Assembly (NCBI GenBank): GCA_905182985.1
Contig: CAJJDN010000162.1
Span: forward strand, 31,178 to 95,177
Direction: 5' to 3'
Origin: Paramecium sonneborni
Taxonomy: Eukaryota > Ciliophora > Oligohymenophorea > Peniculida > Parameciidae
DNA: 64,000 bases
The translations under genes and the position numbers were made by a program. Position 1 is the stretch's first letter; every line of letters starts with the position of its first letter. Positions 33,709-45,134 of the stretch are shown here, piece after piece. The notes beneath the pieces are model-generated. The model did no database searches. It saw nothing but the letters and a program-made list of their open reading frames with translations, and was not told where the DNA came from.

Positions 33709-34149
33709 AAACGTTAAATAGTCACAACCAATATCTTGAGACCTTCAAAGGAAGAAATTGAATAAATATGGGAAAATAATAAAAATGAATAAAAATAAGA
33801 AAAAGAAAAAGAAATAGCAAAATAATTGTAAGATAGAGAATTAATTATTGCTGCTTTTAATAAATTATTCAAACAATACGAATAATTATTTTAAGTATCT
33901 ATTTTATTAATGAATTAATTAGTCATCTGATTTTAAGAATGTTTTTAATAAAGATGAAATAGACTCTATGTAAGCCCATATCTCTAGTTTTTCAGAATGG
34001 CTAGAGAAAAACAAAAAAGAAACAAAAATTAAGAATTTAGAATTTGAACAAAAAGTGTACAATCTACAGAAGTAACAATTTTACATTAAATTAGTCTAAT
34101 CTGGTAAGAAATATAATAAAAATAAAAATAATAAAAAAAGGATTTATGA
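31855..34149 (+). CDS. Hsp70-like protein gene 1, 3' part
   Basis: Enters in frame after the N (first codon Ile) and carries the complete 3' end. Introns: the homologue of the 28-nt intron of copy A (about 32415-32442), a 28-nt intron near 33895-33922 and a 23-nt one near 34071-34093. Counting from the virtual start, the spliced gene is 821 codons (820 aa). After the common core ends at 33708 the protein diverges from its inverted twin but keeps Hsp70 lid features ([20 protein letters not shown]). It ends QKQKQQKKDL. The basic, Leu-terminated tail is loosely like an ER-retrieval signal; this is only suggestive. Confidence 0.8.
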
Positions 34150-34530
34150 TTGTTAAAATCATATTTATAATTCTTTTAAAATTAAGTCTTTTATAATAGT
34201 ATTTTAATTAAGTTGTTAAAAGTTTCTCTTGATGAAGAAAGAAAAAAAAGGAAATATTTCAAAATAAAATTTATACTTTGAGCAATAACAATTCTACCTT
34301 TGCTTCAGTTTTTCTTTTTAAGTCTAGCAATGAAAATAGTCTAAAAAAGTTTCATTATAATTCTTGTGAGCATAAATTTTAAGGATTTTCTGAAAATTTT
34401 CAAAGAAATTTAAATTTTCTTTATAGCTATAAATTTTAAGAAATTATGGAATCTTTTAATAAAATATTTATTTCTAAATCTTTAATCTATATTCTAAAAT
34501 TTTTTTTGGTTGATTAATTTTCTAATAGTT

Positions 34531-35169
34531 CTTTCATTATTTAAAACTTAAATTATTAATCATGTTCCTTTTAATGGATCTTTAATACAGCAGTTATTAA
34601 GATCTATCTATTCAGATGGAGAGTATTCATTAGAATTCTCAGGAAAATAATACCAAAAGATTTTACCAGCTGCTCAATCACAGCCAATATAATAATTCCT
34701 ATCTCATTATTTTTTCTATAATAGAATAGCCAATTAAAAGCTCTGCTAAGTATTTAGATCTTTAAATAAAGCATTAAAAATTAAAAAGAAATTTTTATTT
34801 TTATTTGAGAAACAATTTCAAATACATTAAATAATAAGCTTAGGATTAAAATTGTATAAAAAAGTAAAATCGATTTTAAAGTTAAATAGCTTGGCATATT
34901 TTAATTTCAATAAACTCAGAAAAACATTTTCTAATTTGATAGGATAAAAGATTTATATTTCTGCATCTAATTTCATTCTTATAAGCACCATTTTCAAAAA
35001 TCATTTTAAAATAAGATTATATATCGGAATTTAGTTATTACACTATTAACTGATTCAAGTAAAACTTTTTCATTCCCATTTATTTCCTTAGAATCTTAAA
35101 AAAATAAAAAAGATAATTGTTTAAGTGAGTAGATTAGAAAAATATTTTGCTATCTTAAATTCACTATGA
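34531..35169 (+). pseudogene. open stretch without start, possible gene relic
   Basis: Forward frame open for about 210 codons to TGA at 35167-35169, containing natural-looking segments (FNGSLIQQLLRSIYSDGEYS; LEFSGKQYQKILPAAQSQPI). No ATG or intron arrangement supports an intact gene and composition worsens towards the 3' end. With TGA the only stop, open stretches of this size can arise by chance, so this is a weak call. Confidence 0.25.
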
Positions 35170-35600
35170 TAATTGATAGTGATATGACTATTAATATTTA
35201 TTTCAACAAAAACATGATTTATTATTTTATGGATTTGTACATCTTGATTACCGAATCTTACAAGCAATAAGAATACATGAAAATCTAAATACTTAAATTT
35301 ATTTAGAAGGGTTATAGCAATGGCATTTTATTTAATATGAACATGGAAGAAAATAACTTTGAACGATGTTTATCTGCCCCATCTTTATTATAATAAAACT
35401 ACATTACCATAATGCATCTTTAGATTCTCTTCATTTTTAAGATCTTTCATACTTTTCTTATAAATCTATTTCTATTAGTAAGATAGCAAAATAATAATAG
35501 AATTAAAAAATTTACTTTATTTAACTAAAATTGTCTATTTAAATCTGCGAATAAAATTAATTAGTTAATATTATTTTATTTAAAATTATTAGAGTAAATC

Positions 35601-35700
35601 CTCTATGAAGGAAAGAAAAAATGAGAAAAATTAAAGAAACACCTTTCTAACAATTTATGGGATTGAATTTGATTCCATTTAAATCATTTTAACCATAATT
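35601..35700 (+). pseudogene. relic of an Hsp70-like 5' end
   Basis: The DNA from about 35601 resembles the first 100 bp of the Hsp70-like genes: an ATG-AAG-GAA start region, then a block closely similar to the codons for IEFNTIQVF (here IEFDSIQII-like). It is not followed by a nucleotide-binding domain, so it is a decayed fragment of a third family member. Confidence 0.5.
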
Positions 35701-36090
35701 ATAATTTTTTGTTTACTAATTTTTACAGCGAACTCTCTTTATTTATTTTAATCAAAAATTTTTTAATTTGATAATTTTTAGTGAAATAATGATATATGAA
35801 TTATTAAAATATTATTTTTAAAGCATAATATTATATAAAATAAATTTTTATTATAATTAATAAAAAACAATAATTTAAATTAGATATAAATTTATTATTA
35901 TTATTTATTTTAACATAATAATAAATCATAATTTTAGATATATGACACTGTTATCGAACTATAAAGAGTATGTCATGTTCCTCTTAAAAAAATTAGTTAT
36001 TTTATCTGCAAAGAACTCTGATTCCAAGGAAGATCAAAAGAATTTTAAATATTGTAAATTGTGAATGAATTTCCATTCAAATTTGGCTAT

Positions 36091-38046
36091 ATCAATTAAT
36101 TTTTATTCTATATGTGATGATATCTTCTCTTAAATTATATCCTATATTCCACTAGTTGTATTCTTTGATCTTTATATTTTAGCTTAATTTTTTCAATATT
36201 GCTTATCAGAAGATTACTTTGATTACTAATATTTGAGGGAAAAATTTGACTATTATTGTGACGAAAATTTTAGTTCTAGATATAAATTTTAACTATAATG
36301 TTAAAAAAAAATTATTGAGAATTATTATAGATATTAATTTTCAATAAATGTAAATCTTCGAAAACAACTTTGCATCCTGAAACAAAATTATATGATTGAA
36401 ATCAGATATAAAATATTTAAGAAAACTGGAATTTAAAAAACAATTCTGTTTTTAAAAATTCATTTTTTAATTAAGTTCCTTAATTTGCATGCTATATAAG
36501 AAAATTTTAATCAATAAATTAGGACTTCTACATAAAATTAAATAGTATATTAATAGATTTTAATTTATTTAATTAAATTGGATAATGATTGTACGAATCA
36601 TAAATATTCTTTTACTTCAGATGGGTTTTCCATTTATTTGATTTTTTCTTTTATTTTTTATTCGATTCTACTAAATTACATGTTTGTATTACCTTTTAAA
36701 ATTTTACAGCTATTCTTCAAATTCTTAAGTTTTAATTTTTTTATCGTTTTTATTTTATTGAAACCATTTTGAAATAGCAGAGATCATAGCTTTCATAGAA
36801 TCTAATTCATCTTTACTCCAAAGTTTCTCAAAATCAGATGACTAACTAATTAAATATTTATACTTAAAACTAATTTTAGTATCTGTTGATATACAGATCA
36901 AGAACTCTAATTGTTGATTCTCTTTTATACGACAATTTTTCTTGTTCTCTCTTATTATTTTCCTTTTATTATTCAATTTCTTCCTGGGAGGATCTCATTT
37001 TATTGGTTGTTACGATATGTTTTTATTAACTCTTTGTATCTAGATCAATAACTGTAACATCTAGAATTCCATTTAAATCTAATTCAAATGTGACTTCTAT
37101 TTAAGGTATTTATTTTTTAGCTCTTTATATACCAGATAAAATAAATTCTCCTATTTTCTCATTGTCTAAAGTTCTATATGATTCACCTTAATATATTTAT
37201 ATTAAGATTTCTTCTTAATAATCATGATTAATAGTATATTTTTTAGAAAGCTTTGTTGGATATATAGTCCCCTTTGGAATAATTTTACTCATATATCCTC
37301 CTACTGTTTCTACACCAAAACTAATTGAAGTTCTTTCTACTTCAATAATTTAAATGTATTTATATGGCATTTTTTAACTTATTATACCACCTCTAATAGC
37401 AGCTCCAGCACAAATTAATTCATCATTTATTCTATCCTTCCTAATTGGTATTCCTTTAAAGAATTCTTAAATAATTTCTTATATTTTTGGGATTCTATTC
37501 AATCCTCCAACAAGAATGACTTCATGAATATCTTTTATATCTAAATTTGATTCCTCAAAAGCTGTTTTTAATGCTGTTTTAATCCTATTAAATAATCCTT
37601 CATTTATTGCTTCAAATCTTTACCTGTTAATATTATCAATAAAATGAAATCCTTTTATCACATCGTTGATCTGAATATTAACTTCTTCTTTTTCAGATAG
37701 AGCTTCTTTAACTCTTTAAGCTTCAATTTGTAATTTTTGAATTGCTTCTTTATCATTACTTAAATCTATATTTTTTGAAGCTTTAATTTTAAACTTAAAA
37801 TAATTAACTAAACTTTAATCAAAATCTTCTCCTCCTAAAAACGATTCTCCAGCATGTGTTATATCATAAAACTTATTTTTAGAAACAGCAACAACAGAAA
37901 TATCTAAAGTGCCTCCACCAAAATTAATAACAAATACATTCTTTTTTTCTTAACTGTAATCTAAACCATAAGCTAATGCTGCAGCTTTTGATTCAGTTAT
38001 TATTGATACAACATCTAAATCTGCAATAGTTCCAATATCTTTCGTA
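36091..38046 (-). repeat. assembly-overlap copy D
   Basis: These 1,956 bp equal 38048-40003 (offset 1,957). The copy includes the 3' half of Hsp70-like gene 2 and part of its downstream flank, and ends at the N at 38047. Confidence 0.85.
36598..38046 (-). CDS. Hsp70-like protein gene 2, duplicated 3' part
   Basis: Identical to the 3' portion of the complete gene at 38555-41083 (stop at 36598-36600), truncated at its 5' side by the N at 38047. It should be treated as an assembly duplicate and not as an additional gene. Confidence 0.8.
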
Positions 38047-38047
38047 N
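38047..38047. other. single-N contig join
   Basis: One N between contigs with an unmerged 1,956-bp overlap. Confidence 0.85.
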
Positions 38048-38554
38048 ATCAATTAATTTTTATTCTATATGTGATGATATCTTCTCTTAAATTATATCCT
38101 ATATTCCACTAGTTGTATTCTTTGATCTTTATATTTTAGCTTAATTTTTTCAATATTGCTTATCAGAAGATTACTTTGATTACTAATATTTGAGGGAAAA
38201 ATTTGACTATTATTGTGACGAAAATTTTAGTTCTAGATATAAATTTTAACTATAATGTTAAAAAAAAATTATTGAGAATTATTATAGATATTAATTTTCA
38301 ATAAATGTAAATCTTCGAAAACAACTTTGCATCCTGAAACAAAATTATATGATTGAAATCAGATATAAAATATTTAAGAAAACTGGAATTTAAAAAACAA
38401 TTCTGTTTTTAAAAATTCATTTTTTAATTAAGTTCCTTAATTTGCATGCTATATAAGAAAATTTTAATCAATAAATTAGGACTTCTACATAAAATTAAAT
38501 AGTATATTAATAGATTTTAATTTATTTAATTAAATTGGATAATGATTGTACGAA

Positions 38555-41083
38555 TCATAAATATTCTTTTACTTCAGATGGGTTTTCCATTTATTTGATT
38601 TTTTCTTTTATTTTTTATTCGATTCTACTAAATTACATGTTTGTATTACCTTTTAAAATTTTACAGCTATTCTTCAAATTCTTAAGTTTTAATTTTTTTA
38701 TCGTTTTTATTTTATTGAAACCATTTTGAAATAGCAGAGATCATAGCTTTCATAGAATCTAATTCATCTTTACTCCAAAGTTTCTCAAAATCAGATGACT
38801 AACTAATTAAATATTTATACTTAAAACTAATTTTAGTATCTGTTGATATACAGATCAAGAACTCTAATTGTTGATTCTCTTTTATACGACAATTTTTCTT
38901 GTTCTCTCTTATTATTTTCCTTTTATTATTCAATTTCTTCCTGGGAGGATCTCATTTTATTGGTTGTTACGATATGTTTTTATTAACTCTTTGTATCTAG
39001 ATCAATAACTGTAACATCTAGAATTCCATTTAAATCTAATTCAAATGTGACTTCTATTTAAGGTATTTATTTTTTAGCTCTTTATATACCAGATAAAATA
39101 AATTCTCCTATTTTCTCATTGTCTAAAGTTCTATATGATTCACCTTAATATATTTATATTAAGATTTCTTCTTAATAATCATGATTAATAGTATATTTTT
39201 TAGAAAGCTTTGTTGGATATATAGTCCCCTTTGGAATAATTTTACTCATATATCCTCCTACTGTTTCTACACCAAAACTAATTGAAGTTCTTTCTACTTC
39301 AATAATTTAAATGTATTTATATGGCATTTTTTAACTTATTATACCACCTCTAATAGCAGCTCCAGCACAAATTAATTCATCATTTATTCTATCCTTCCTA
39401 ATTGGTATTCCTTTAAAGAATTCTTAAATAATTTCTTATATTTTTGGGATTCTATTCAATCCTCCAACAAGAATGACTTCATGAATATCTTTTATATCTA
39501 AATTTGATTCCTCAAAAGCTGTTTTTAATGCTGTTTTAATCCTATTAAATAATCCTTCATTTATTGCTTCAAATCTTTACCTGTTAATATTATCAATAAA
39601 ATGAAATCCTTTTATCACATCGTTGATCTGAATATTAACTTCTTCTTTTTCAGATAGAGCTTCTTTAACTCTTTAAGCTTCAATTTGTAATTTTTGAATT
39701 GCTTCTTTATCATTACTTAAATCTATATTTTTTGAAGCTTTAATTTTAAACTTAAAATAATTAACTAAACTTTAATCAAAATCTTCTCCTCCTAAAAACG
39801 ATTCTCCAGCATGTGTTATATCATAAAACTTATTTTTAGAAACAGCAACAACAGAAATATCTAAAGTGCCTCCACCAAAATTAATAACAAATACATTCTT
39901 TTTTTCTTAACTGTAATCTAAACCATAAGCTAATGCTGCAGCTTTTGATTCAGTTATTATTGATACAACATCTAAATCTGCAATAGTTCCAATATCTTTC
40001 GTAGCTTATTTTTAAGCATCATTAAAAGTAACAGGAACTGAAATAACAGCCTTTTTAACTTCAAATCCCAAATAATCTTCTGCTATTTTCTTCAATTTTG
40101 ATACAATTTTTGCTTGAATGTATTCAGGACTAAATTACTTTGGACTCTATCCTTAATATTCAGAAACTTAAATATAAGGTTTATTAGTATTATTAACAAT
40201 TTCGTATGAAACATTTTTCATTTGTAATTGCACCATAGGATCTGAATATCTATTTTTATATAAATTATATTATTTACCTTTTTCCAACTATTCTCTTAAC
40301 ATTTTAAAATGTGTTTTATGGATTTAAAATAGCTTAATTTTTAGCATCTTCTCCAACTAAAAACTCATCATTTGATATTGCAACAATTGAAGGTGTTCTT
40401 ATTGATCCATATTCATTTTTTATTATTTCAACTTAACCATTTCTATATATACAAACACTTGAATATTTCATACCTAAATCAATACCAATTATAGATTAAC
40501 TTTATTTTTTTTAATCAGTTGATTAATTTATTTTTGCTTGATTTTCTTCATATGTTTCTATTTCCTTAATTTTTTATTTATTTTATATTGTTTATTAATC
40601 TTTATTATTTAAATTTAGATCTAAAGGTTAATTAAGTTTACTATTAAAAAGATTCTCCTATTATGCATTCTTATCTGTATTATTTTTAATTTATTTAAAT
40701 TAATGGTTTTCATTATTCTAATTGATTAATTTATCATTATATGGAATATTAATTTAATTATTGTTTTAATGTTCGTCATTAGCAAAACTTTCTGACTTTT
40801 TTAAATTATTCAATAATAATTTTATTTGTTCAATATTATTCTCAAATTAAATTAAACAAAACGATTCTTAAATATCATTAATTTATTTAATGAATATATT
40901 CTTAAATGTCTAATTAGTAATTAAACTTTCTATGAATTATTCATAGTCATAATTTTAACATTTTTCTTATCTGGTAAAATAATGTAAATAGAGAAGCAAA
41001 ATTAAGTTTAAAAAGACTTAAATGGTATTAAATTCAATTTAAACTCTTTTATTTTTCTCGGTATAAGATCTTGGTTCTTTCAT
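38555..41083 (-). CDS. Hsp70-like protein with N-terminal membrane segment (gene 2, complete)
   Basis: The only copy intact in the assembly: ATG at 41083, TGA at 38555-38557, three introns (28, 22 and 22 nt) leaving exactly 819 codons (818 aa). Layout: hydrophobic segment at residues 23-36, Asn/Gln/Lys-rich spacer to about 197, Hsp70 nucleotide-binding domain, substrate-binding domain with [20 protein letters not shown], and a short helical lid ([19 protein letters not shown]), ending [11 protein letters not shown]. Key ATPase residues differ from Hsp70: GIDLGMKYS instead of GIDLGTTxS, and VINFGGGT instead of xDLGGGT, while the Lys of KRIVGKR and the Glu of TESKAA are kept. The protein may bind substrate or nucleotide without normal hydrolysis. 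From 38983 to 41083 it matches gene 1 base for base where compared. Confidence 0.88.
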
Positions 41084-41167
41084 AGTAAATTTATTTCGAT
41101 ATTAAAAAAAAAGTAATATTATTTATTTTTATTCTTTTTATTTAATGGAAATAATTTTATAACTAAA
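38983..41167 (-). repeat. inverted copy of the 2,185-bp Hsp70-like core
   Basis: Reverse complement of 29669-31853, same length, no mismatch found in the stretches compared, including homopolymer runs. Outside it similarity falls at once: on the 3' side the two genes differ markedly in the next codons, and on the 5' side only patchy similarity remains. Sharp borders on both sides suggest gene conversion or a recent inverted duplication. Confidence 0.75.
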
Positions 41168-41595
41168 TTTTTTTGTTCAATTTTTGAATAGAAGAATACT
41201 TAAGAAATAAAATTGTTAAGAAAATTAATATTATTTAAATTTATAATTAATCTTTGATCCTTTCAAAAAATATTGAGATGATTAAAAGTTTTGTAGGATA
41301 TAATATTTTAACTAAAGATGATAGTTTGACAAAATTGTCGAATAGTCAATGATGGAAAATGGAAAAAAATAAAATAGAAATTAATAAGTCTAATTTTCCA
41401 AAATCAAATAAATAAGGTCAAGACTTTTGAATTATGTTTCATAATTTAAGTTTCTTAAAACTATGATCCTTTTAAAAAATATTTGAATATATTACAATTA
41501 AATGCTTTTATATTAATCATCTACCAATCTTATTTTTTTAAGATTAATTTTTGTTTTTATATAATTTATAGAAATTTTGAAAAGAAAAATAAAAA
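41084..41595. other. upstream flank of Hsp70-like gene 2
   Basis: About 510 bp of AT-rich DNA between the start of gene 2 and the interrupted frame at 41596. Immediately beyond 41167 it is weakly similar to the equivalent flank of gene 1 (around 28380-28469). Confidence 0.4.
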
Positions 41596-42537
41596 ATGAA
41601 AAAAATTTTAGAAATAAATTGGTTGAGTAAATTTAAACTGTTTCAAGAGAGTTTATATACGAAAAGATATTTCCATCTATCATGTAAAATTTTATACGTT
41701 TTCTTCTGATTAATATGTATAATTATATCAATAACAACATTTGATGGTTTTAGTTCATAATTAGAGTAACTAAGAGAATATTAATATAGTATACAAATTA
41801 AAAGAATAGATTGTTTATAATACCATCATACGTAAAATAATTAAATAACTAAATAAATAGAATGCCTTTTTAAAAATATAATAGAAAAATCACAAATCTA
41901 GATTTATAAGATTATTTTATCAGTAATTTAAGCCATAAATAGCGATTCTTAAATAAAACTTATATTATTTTTGAACTACATTTAATAAAAATTAGATAAA
42001 TTTCATCAAAAATAAGAAGATATCCACTACAAAATGATAAATAATTATTACAAGAATACTAAATTAGATAAAGTAATTTATTAGGTAAATATCATAGCCA
42101 ATTAGCCTTCTTAGTTTGACAGCTTAGAACTAATTTATAATGAGAAATCTTCATAAACACTTAAGGTTTTCCAATAAATAAATGAGAAGATCTTTGATAA
42201 AAAAATAGATCCTTTAATTTGTGTATAGGTGTTGAAAAAGATTAATTATTTTTACTAAGTTGCTTGCGATTTAGAAACTGAAGAATTATATTAAGTTTAA
42301 AGCTAAGCAGTAAAAAATGGAAAAATCCTTTTGAGAAAAATTGTGTTTACAATAAATTTTTTTTTTATAATGATTATAAATAAAGAAATAATTTGTTATC
42401 ACATAAATATTATAAATATATTTAAAATGATAAATATAAATAATAAATAAATTGATTTATAATCAAATTTTTGCTTTAAGTCTTAATTTTGTCAAAAAAA
42501 TGATAAAATTTAGGTTTCAAATATTTTTGATAATTGA
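41596..42537 (+). pseudogene. Hsp70-like N-terminal region with internal TGA
   Basis: ATG at 41596 starts a frame with TGA at 41707-41709 and then stays open in the same frame for 275 more codons to TGA at 42535-42537. The TGA falls inside a hydrophobic helix (KILYVFF, stop, LICIISITTF). The following part (LFKNI, then QIKLILFLNYIQQKL) can be aligned with the spacer of the Hsp70-like genes (FKNIF, then [11 protein letters not shown]). No intron of normal size removes the TGA. Together with the Hsp70 fragment downstream it looks like a decaying third or fourth family member, though the downstream frame is unusually well preserved. Confidence 0.45.
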
Positions 42538-42662
42538 TTTATTTAATTTAAAGTTAAAAACAATATTTGAGCCCAAAAATTATTTATTTGTTTTTAAGTG
42601 AAATATCAAATATAGCTTGATTAATTCAATTTAATCTTTATTTGAATCATCAAATAAAGATT

Positions 42663-42880
42663 ATTTTAACCTTATATTTAAGTGTCTGAATATTAAGGAG
42701 AGAGTCTAAAATAGTTTAGTTCTGAAAATATTCAAGCAAAAGTTTTATCTAAAATGAAGAAAAATAGCAGAAGATTATTTAAGATTTGAAGTTAAATAAG
42801 CTATAAATTTAGTTATGGTTTCTTTTAATGATACTTAAAGATAAACTTATATGAATATTGGTACTATTCAGATCATTTTT
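42663..42880 (+). pseudogene. Hsp70-like nucleotide-binding domain fragment
   Basis: Clearly homologous to the middle of the Hsp70-like gene (codons for PYIQVSEYQGQSPKQFSPEY through [15 protein letters not shown]) at roughly 80% of bases, but with indels that break the frame and substitutions such as the codon block for [12 protein letters not shown] being disrupted. Flanks show no further Hsp70 similarity. Confidence 0.7.
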
Positions 42881-44507
42881 TCTAAATGTAAATCCTTAGG
42901 TTATAATCTTAAATGTCTGTTTCGTTAATGATATTAAACAAAAGAAAGTAGTTCAAAATGATTGTACGTGTACATAATGGAAATCAATGCTATAAATGAA
43001 TAGGTGGGATTAAAGATGATGGTTTAAGTAATATACAAGAAATTCGAATACGTGAACCATGGTCCAATCACAGATTTAAGTTTCCAAATAATAACATATT
43101 GAATATCGGATTTTATTCACATTTGCTCTAAAATTGATCCAATGTAAAAAATTTTTAACCAGTTAATTTTTCTCATTCGATAATATATTTAATTTTAATT
43201 GATATAAACGCTAATTTATTCATTAGACATTTTTTAAATAACAAAAATTCAGGCTAGAAGTTTCTCTGCCTAGTTTAGCTAAGAATAGTAATATAAAGAA
43301 TAATTTTTTAATTATATAATTGTGGCCAAATAATAGCTATTAACAAAATCATAAATGAGCTCAACAAAAAATAAAAATGAGGTTTGGATAGTTGATGATA
43401 TAAAAAATCTTTGAAATAATGAGAGAGGCTAATCAAAACTTTGTTGATGGATACATATATAAGGCAAAAATTATTCAATTAAGCAATCAACTAGAAATTT
43501 TAACAGTAAATATAATCAACATTTAAGATGAAAAAGCAAGTAGCTTTTTTGATAAATTAAACTTTAAAATAACATGGATATAAACCACTCCAAAAATTGA
43601 AAGCATATTAAAATCAGCAAATATCCGAAATTTAATCGTTAGCTTATAAAGTTAAAAAAGCATTCGTATCATTTGTAAGATTCAGTTGTCAAGATATACA
43701 AATACATAAAATAATAAATCATATATTTGTTGTTGATATGAATTTTCAATAGTCATATCTTTATCCATTCTTTTACTGAATTAAAATTATTACATTATTT
43801 TTCTCTCCTACTCACTTAAACAATAATATTTTTATTATTTAAGTTTCTAAGGAAATTAATAGGAATGCAAAAGTTTTAGTTCATTCTTGATTTAAGAATT
43901 TGATTTATATATTTTCTAGTATTTAAATCTTTAATGCAATTGAATTTAAATCTATTACTTGAGATAATAACTTTCCATAATGGAGAAAATAATTCACGTA
44001 AATGAGAAATTATTTTTAACTGCCAATTAATATTTAAACTTATATAGGAAAGAAATATACCATAAAATTTAAGTTCACAGTTTTTATATTTTTAAGGAAT
44101 TTATACTGATTGAGATTGATCGTAAGTTTCTATCAGAAGAAACATAATTGTAAAAAAGGTTATTTAATTGAAATTTTAAATTGAGTATAACTTCTTAGAT
44201 AAAGCTATATTGAATTATTATACAATAATAATATATTTTTACATTAAAATGTAATACCAGAGTTCTTATTTTTTGAATTATAAAATATTTAACATATATT
44301 TTTAATATGTTAAATATTAAAATAATAATAACAAAGTATTTCATGAAAATTATTAGTAATATTAATTTTATATAAGAGATACACACATAAAACAATGAGA
44401 GAGTAGTGATGGATAAATATAAATATAAAATATAATATTAAGAGAATGAATTGAGTTTATTTTGATAAAAAAAAGATTTAATTAATTTTGAATAAATAAT
44501 AGAGAGA
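42881..44507. other. AT-rich region without recognised genes
   Basis: About 1.6 kb with short open stretches only; nothing on either strand could be tied to a family. The last part is the upstream region of the eS24 gene. Confidence 0.4.
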
Positions 44508-45004
44508 ATGACATTTATCGTGAAGACAAGAAAAGTGTTACTTAATAAATTGTTGAATAGAAGATAATTAGTAAGAAATGAGTTAATAAAAGAGTGTTGA
44601 ATTATTACATCCAAATAAGGCCACTCCTTCATAGGAATCAGTAGTAAAGGAATTAGCTTAAAAGTACAAAGCTGATGAAAGAAATGTTGTTGTGTATGGA
44701 TTAAGAACATAATTTGGAGGTAATAGAACAACAGGATTTGCTTTAATATATGACACATAATAGTAATTAATAGATGTATAATATTAGATATCTTTTGAAA
44801 TTTGAACCAAAGTTTAGATTAAGAAGAAGAGGCATAATTCCAAAGAGAGATGGTAGTAGAAAAGGATGGAAGGAAGTTAAATCAAAATTAAAGAAAACAA
44901 GAGGATCTGAAAAAACTAAAATCTATATGTCTAGAAAGACTGATAAGAGAGAAGTAATAAGAGCTTAGAAAGAGACTTATCTTAAAGGTTTTGTAGGAAA
45001 ATGA
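44508..45004 (+). CDS. RPS24: 40S ribosomal protein eS24
   Basis: ATG at 44508, TGA at 45002-45004, introns of 22 nt (44571-44592) and 25 nt (44763-44787), 149 aa. eS24 is a small-subunit protein near the foot of the 40S particle. Diagnostic segments: VKTRKVLLNKLLNRRQ, SVELLHPNKATPSQESVVKE, VVVYGLRTQFGGNRTTGFAL (the conserved RTxFGGGxTTGF loop) and FEPKFRLRRRGIIPKRDGSR. The C-terminal extension (SEKTKIYMSRKTDKREVIRA) is basic, as in other eukaryotes. The first intron ends in AAG. Confidence 0.95.
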
Positions 45005-45134
45005 TATTAATTGATTGAGATTAAAAGAGTACATTATAAATTTATTTATATATATATATATAATGATTCTTGATTGATGGAAGAGAGAAGATGCTAATTG
45101 TTATAATATATTAATTAAATATCGTTTTTGATTG

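Larger units (their letters stand above)
34150..36597. other. spacer between the two Hsp70-like genes
   Basis: About 2.4 kb of AT-rich DNA between the stops of the tail-to-tail Hsp70-like genes. It contains one long open stretch, one relic of an Hsp70-like 5' end (both listed separately), and otherwise no recognised feature. Positions 36091-36597 are repeated at 38048-38554 because of the contig overlap. Confidence 0.5.

Noticed and set aside
36578..38729. Two identical forward ORFs at 36578-36772 and 38535-38729
   Set aside because: They are antisense to the 3' end of Hsp70-like gene 2, and their duplication is the contig overlap.
44438..44758. 106-aa reverse ORF
   Set aside because: Antisense shadow of the eS24 gene, which is supported by conserved motifs and two introns.
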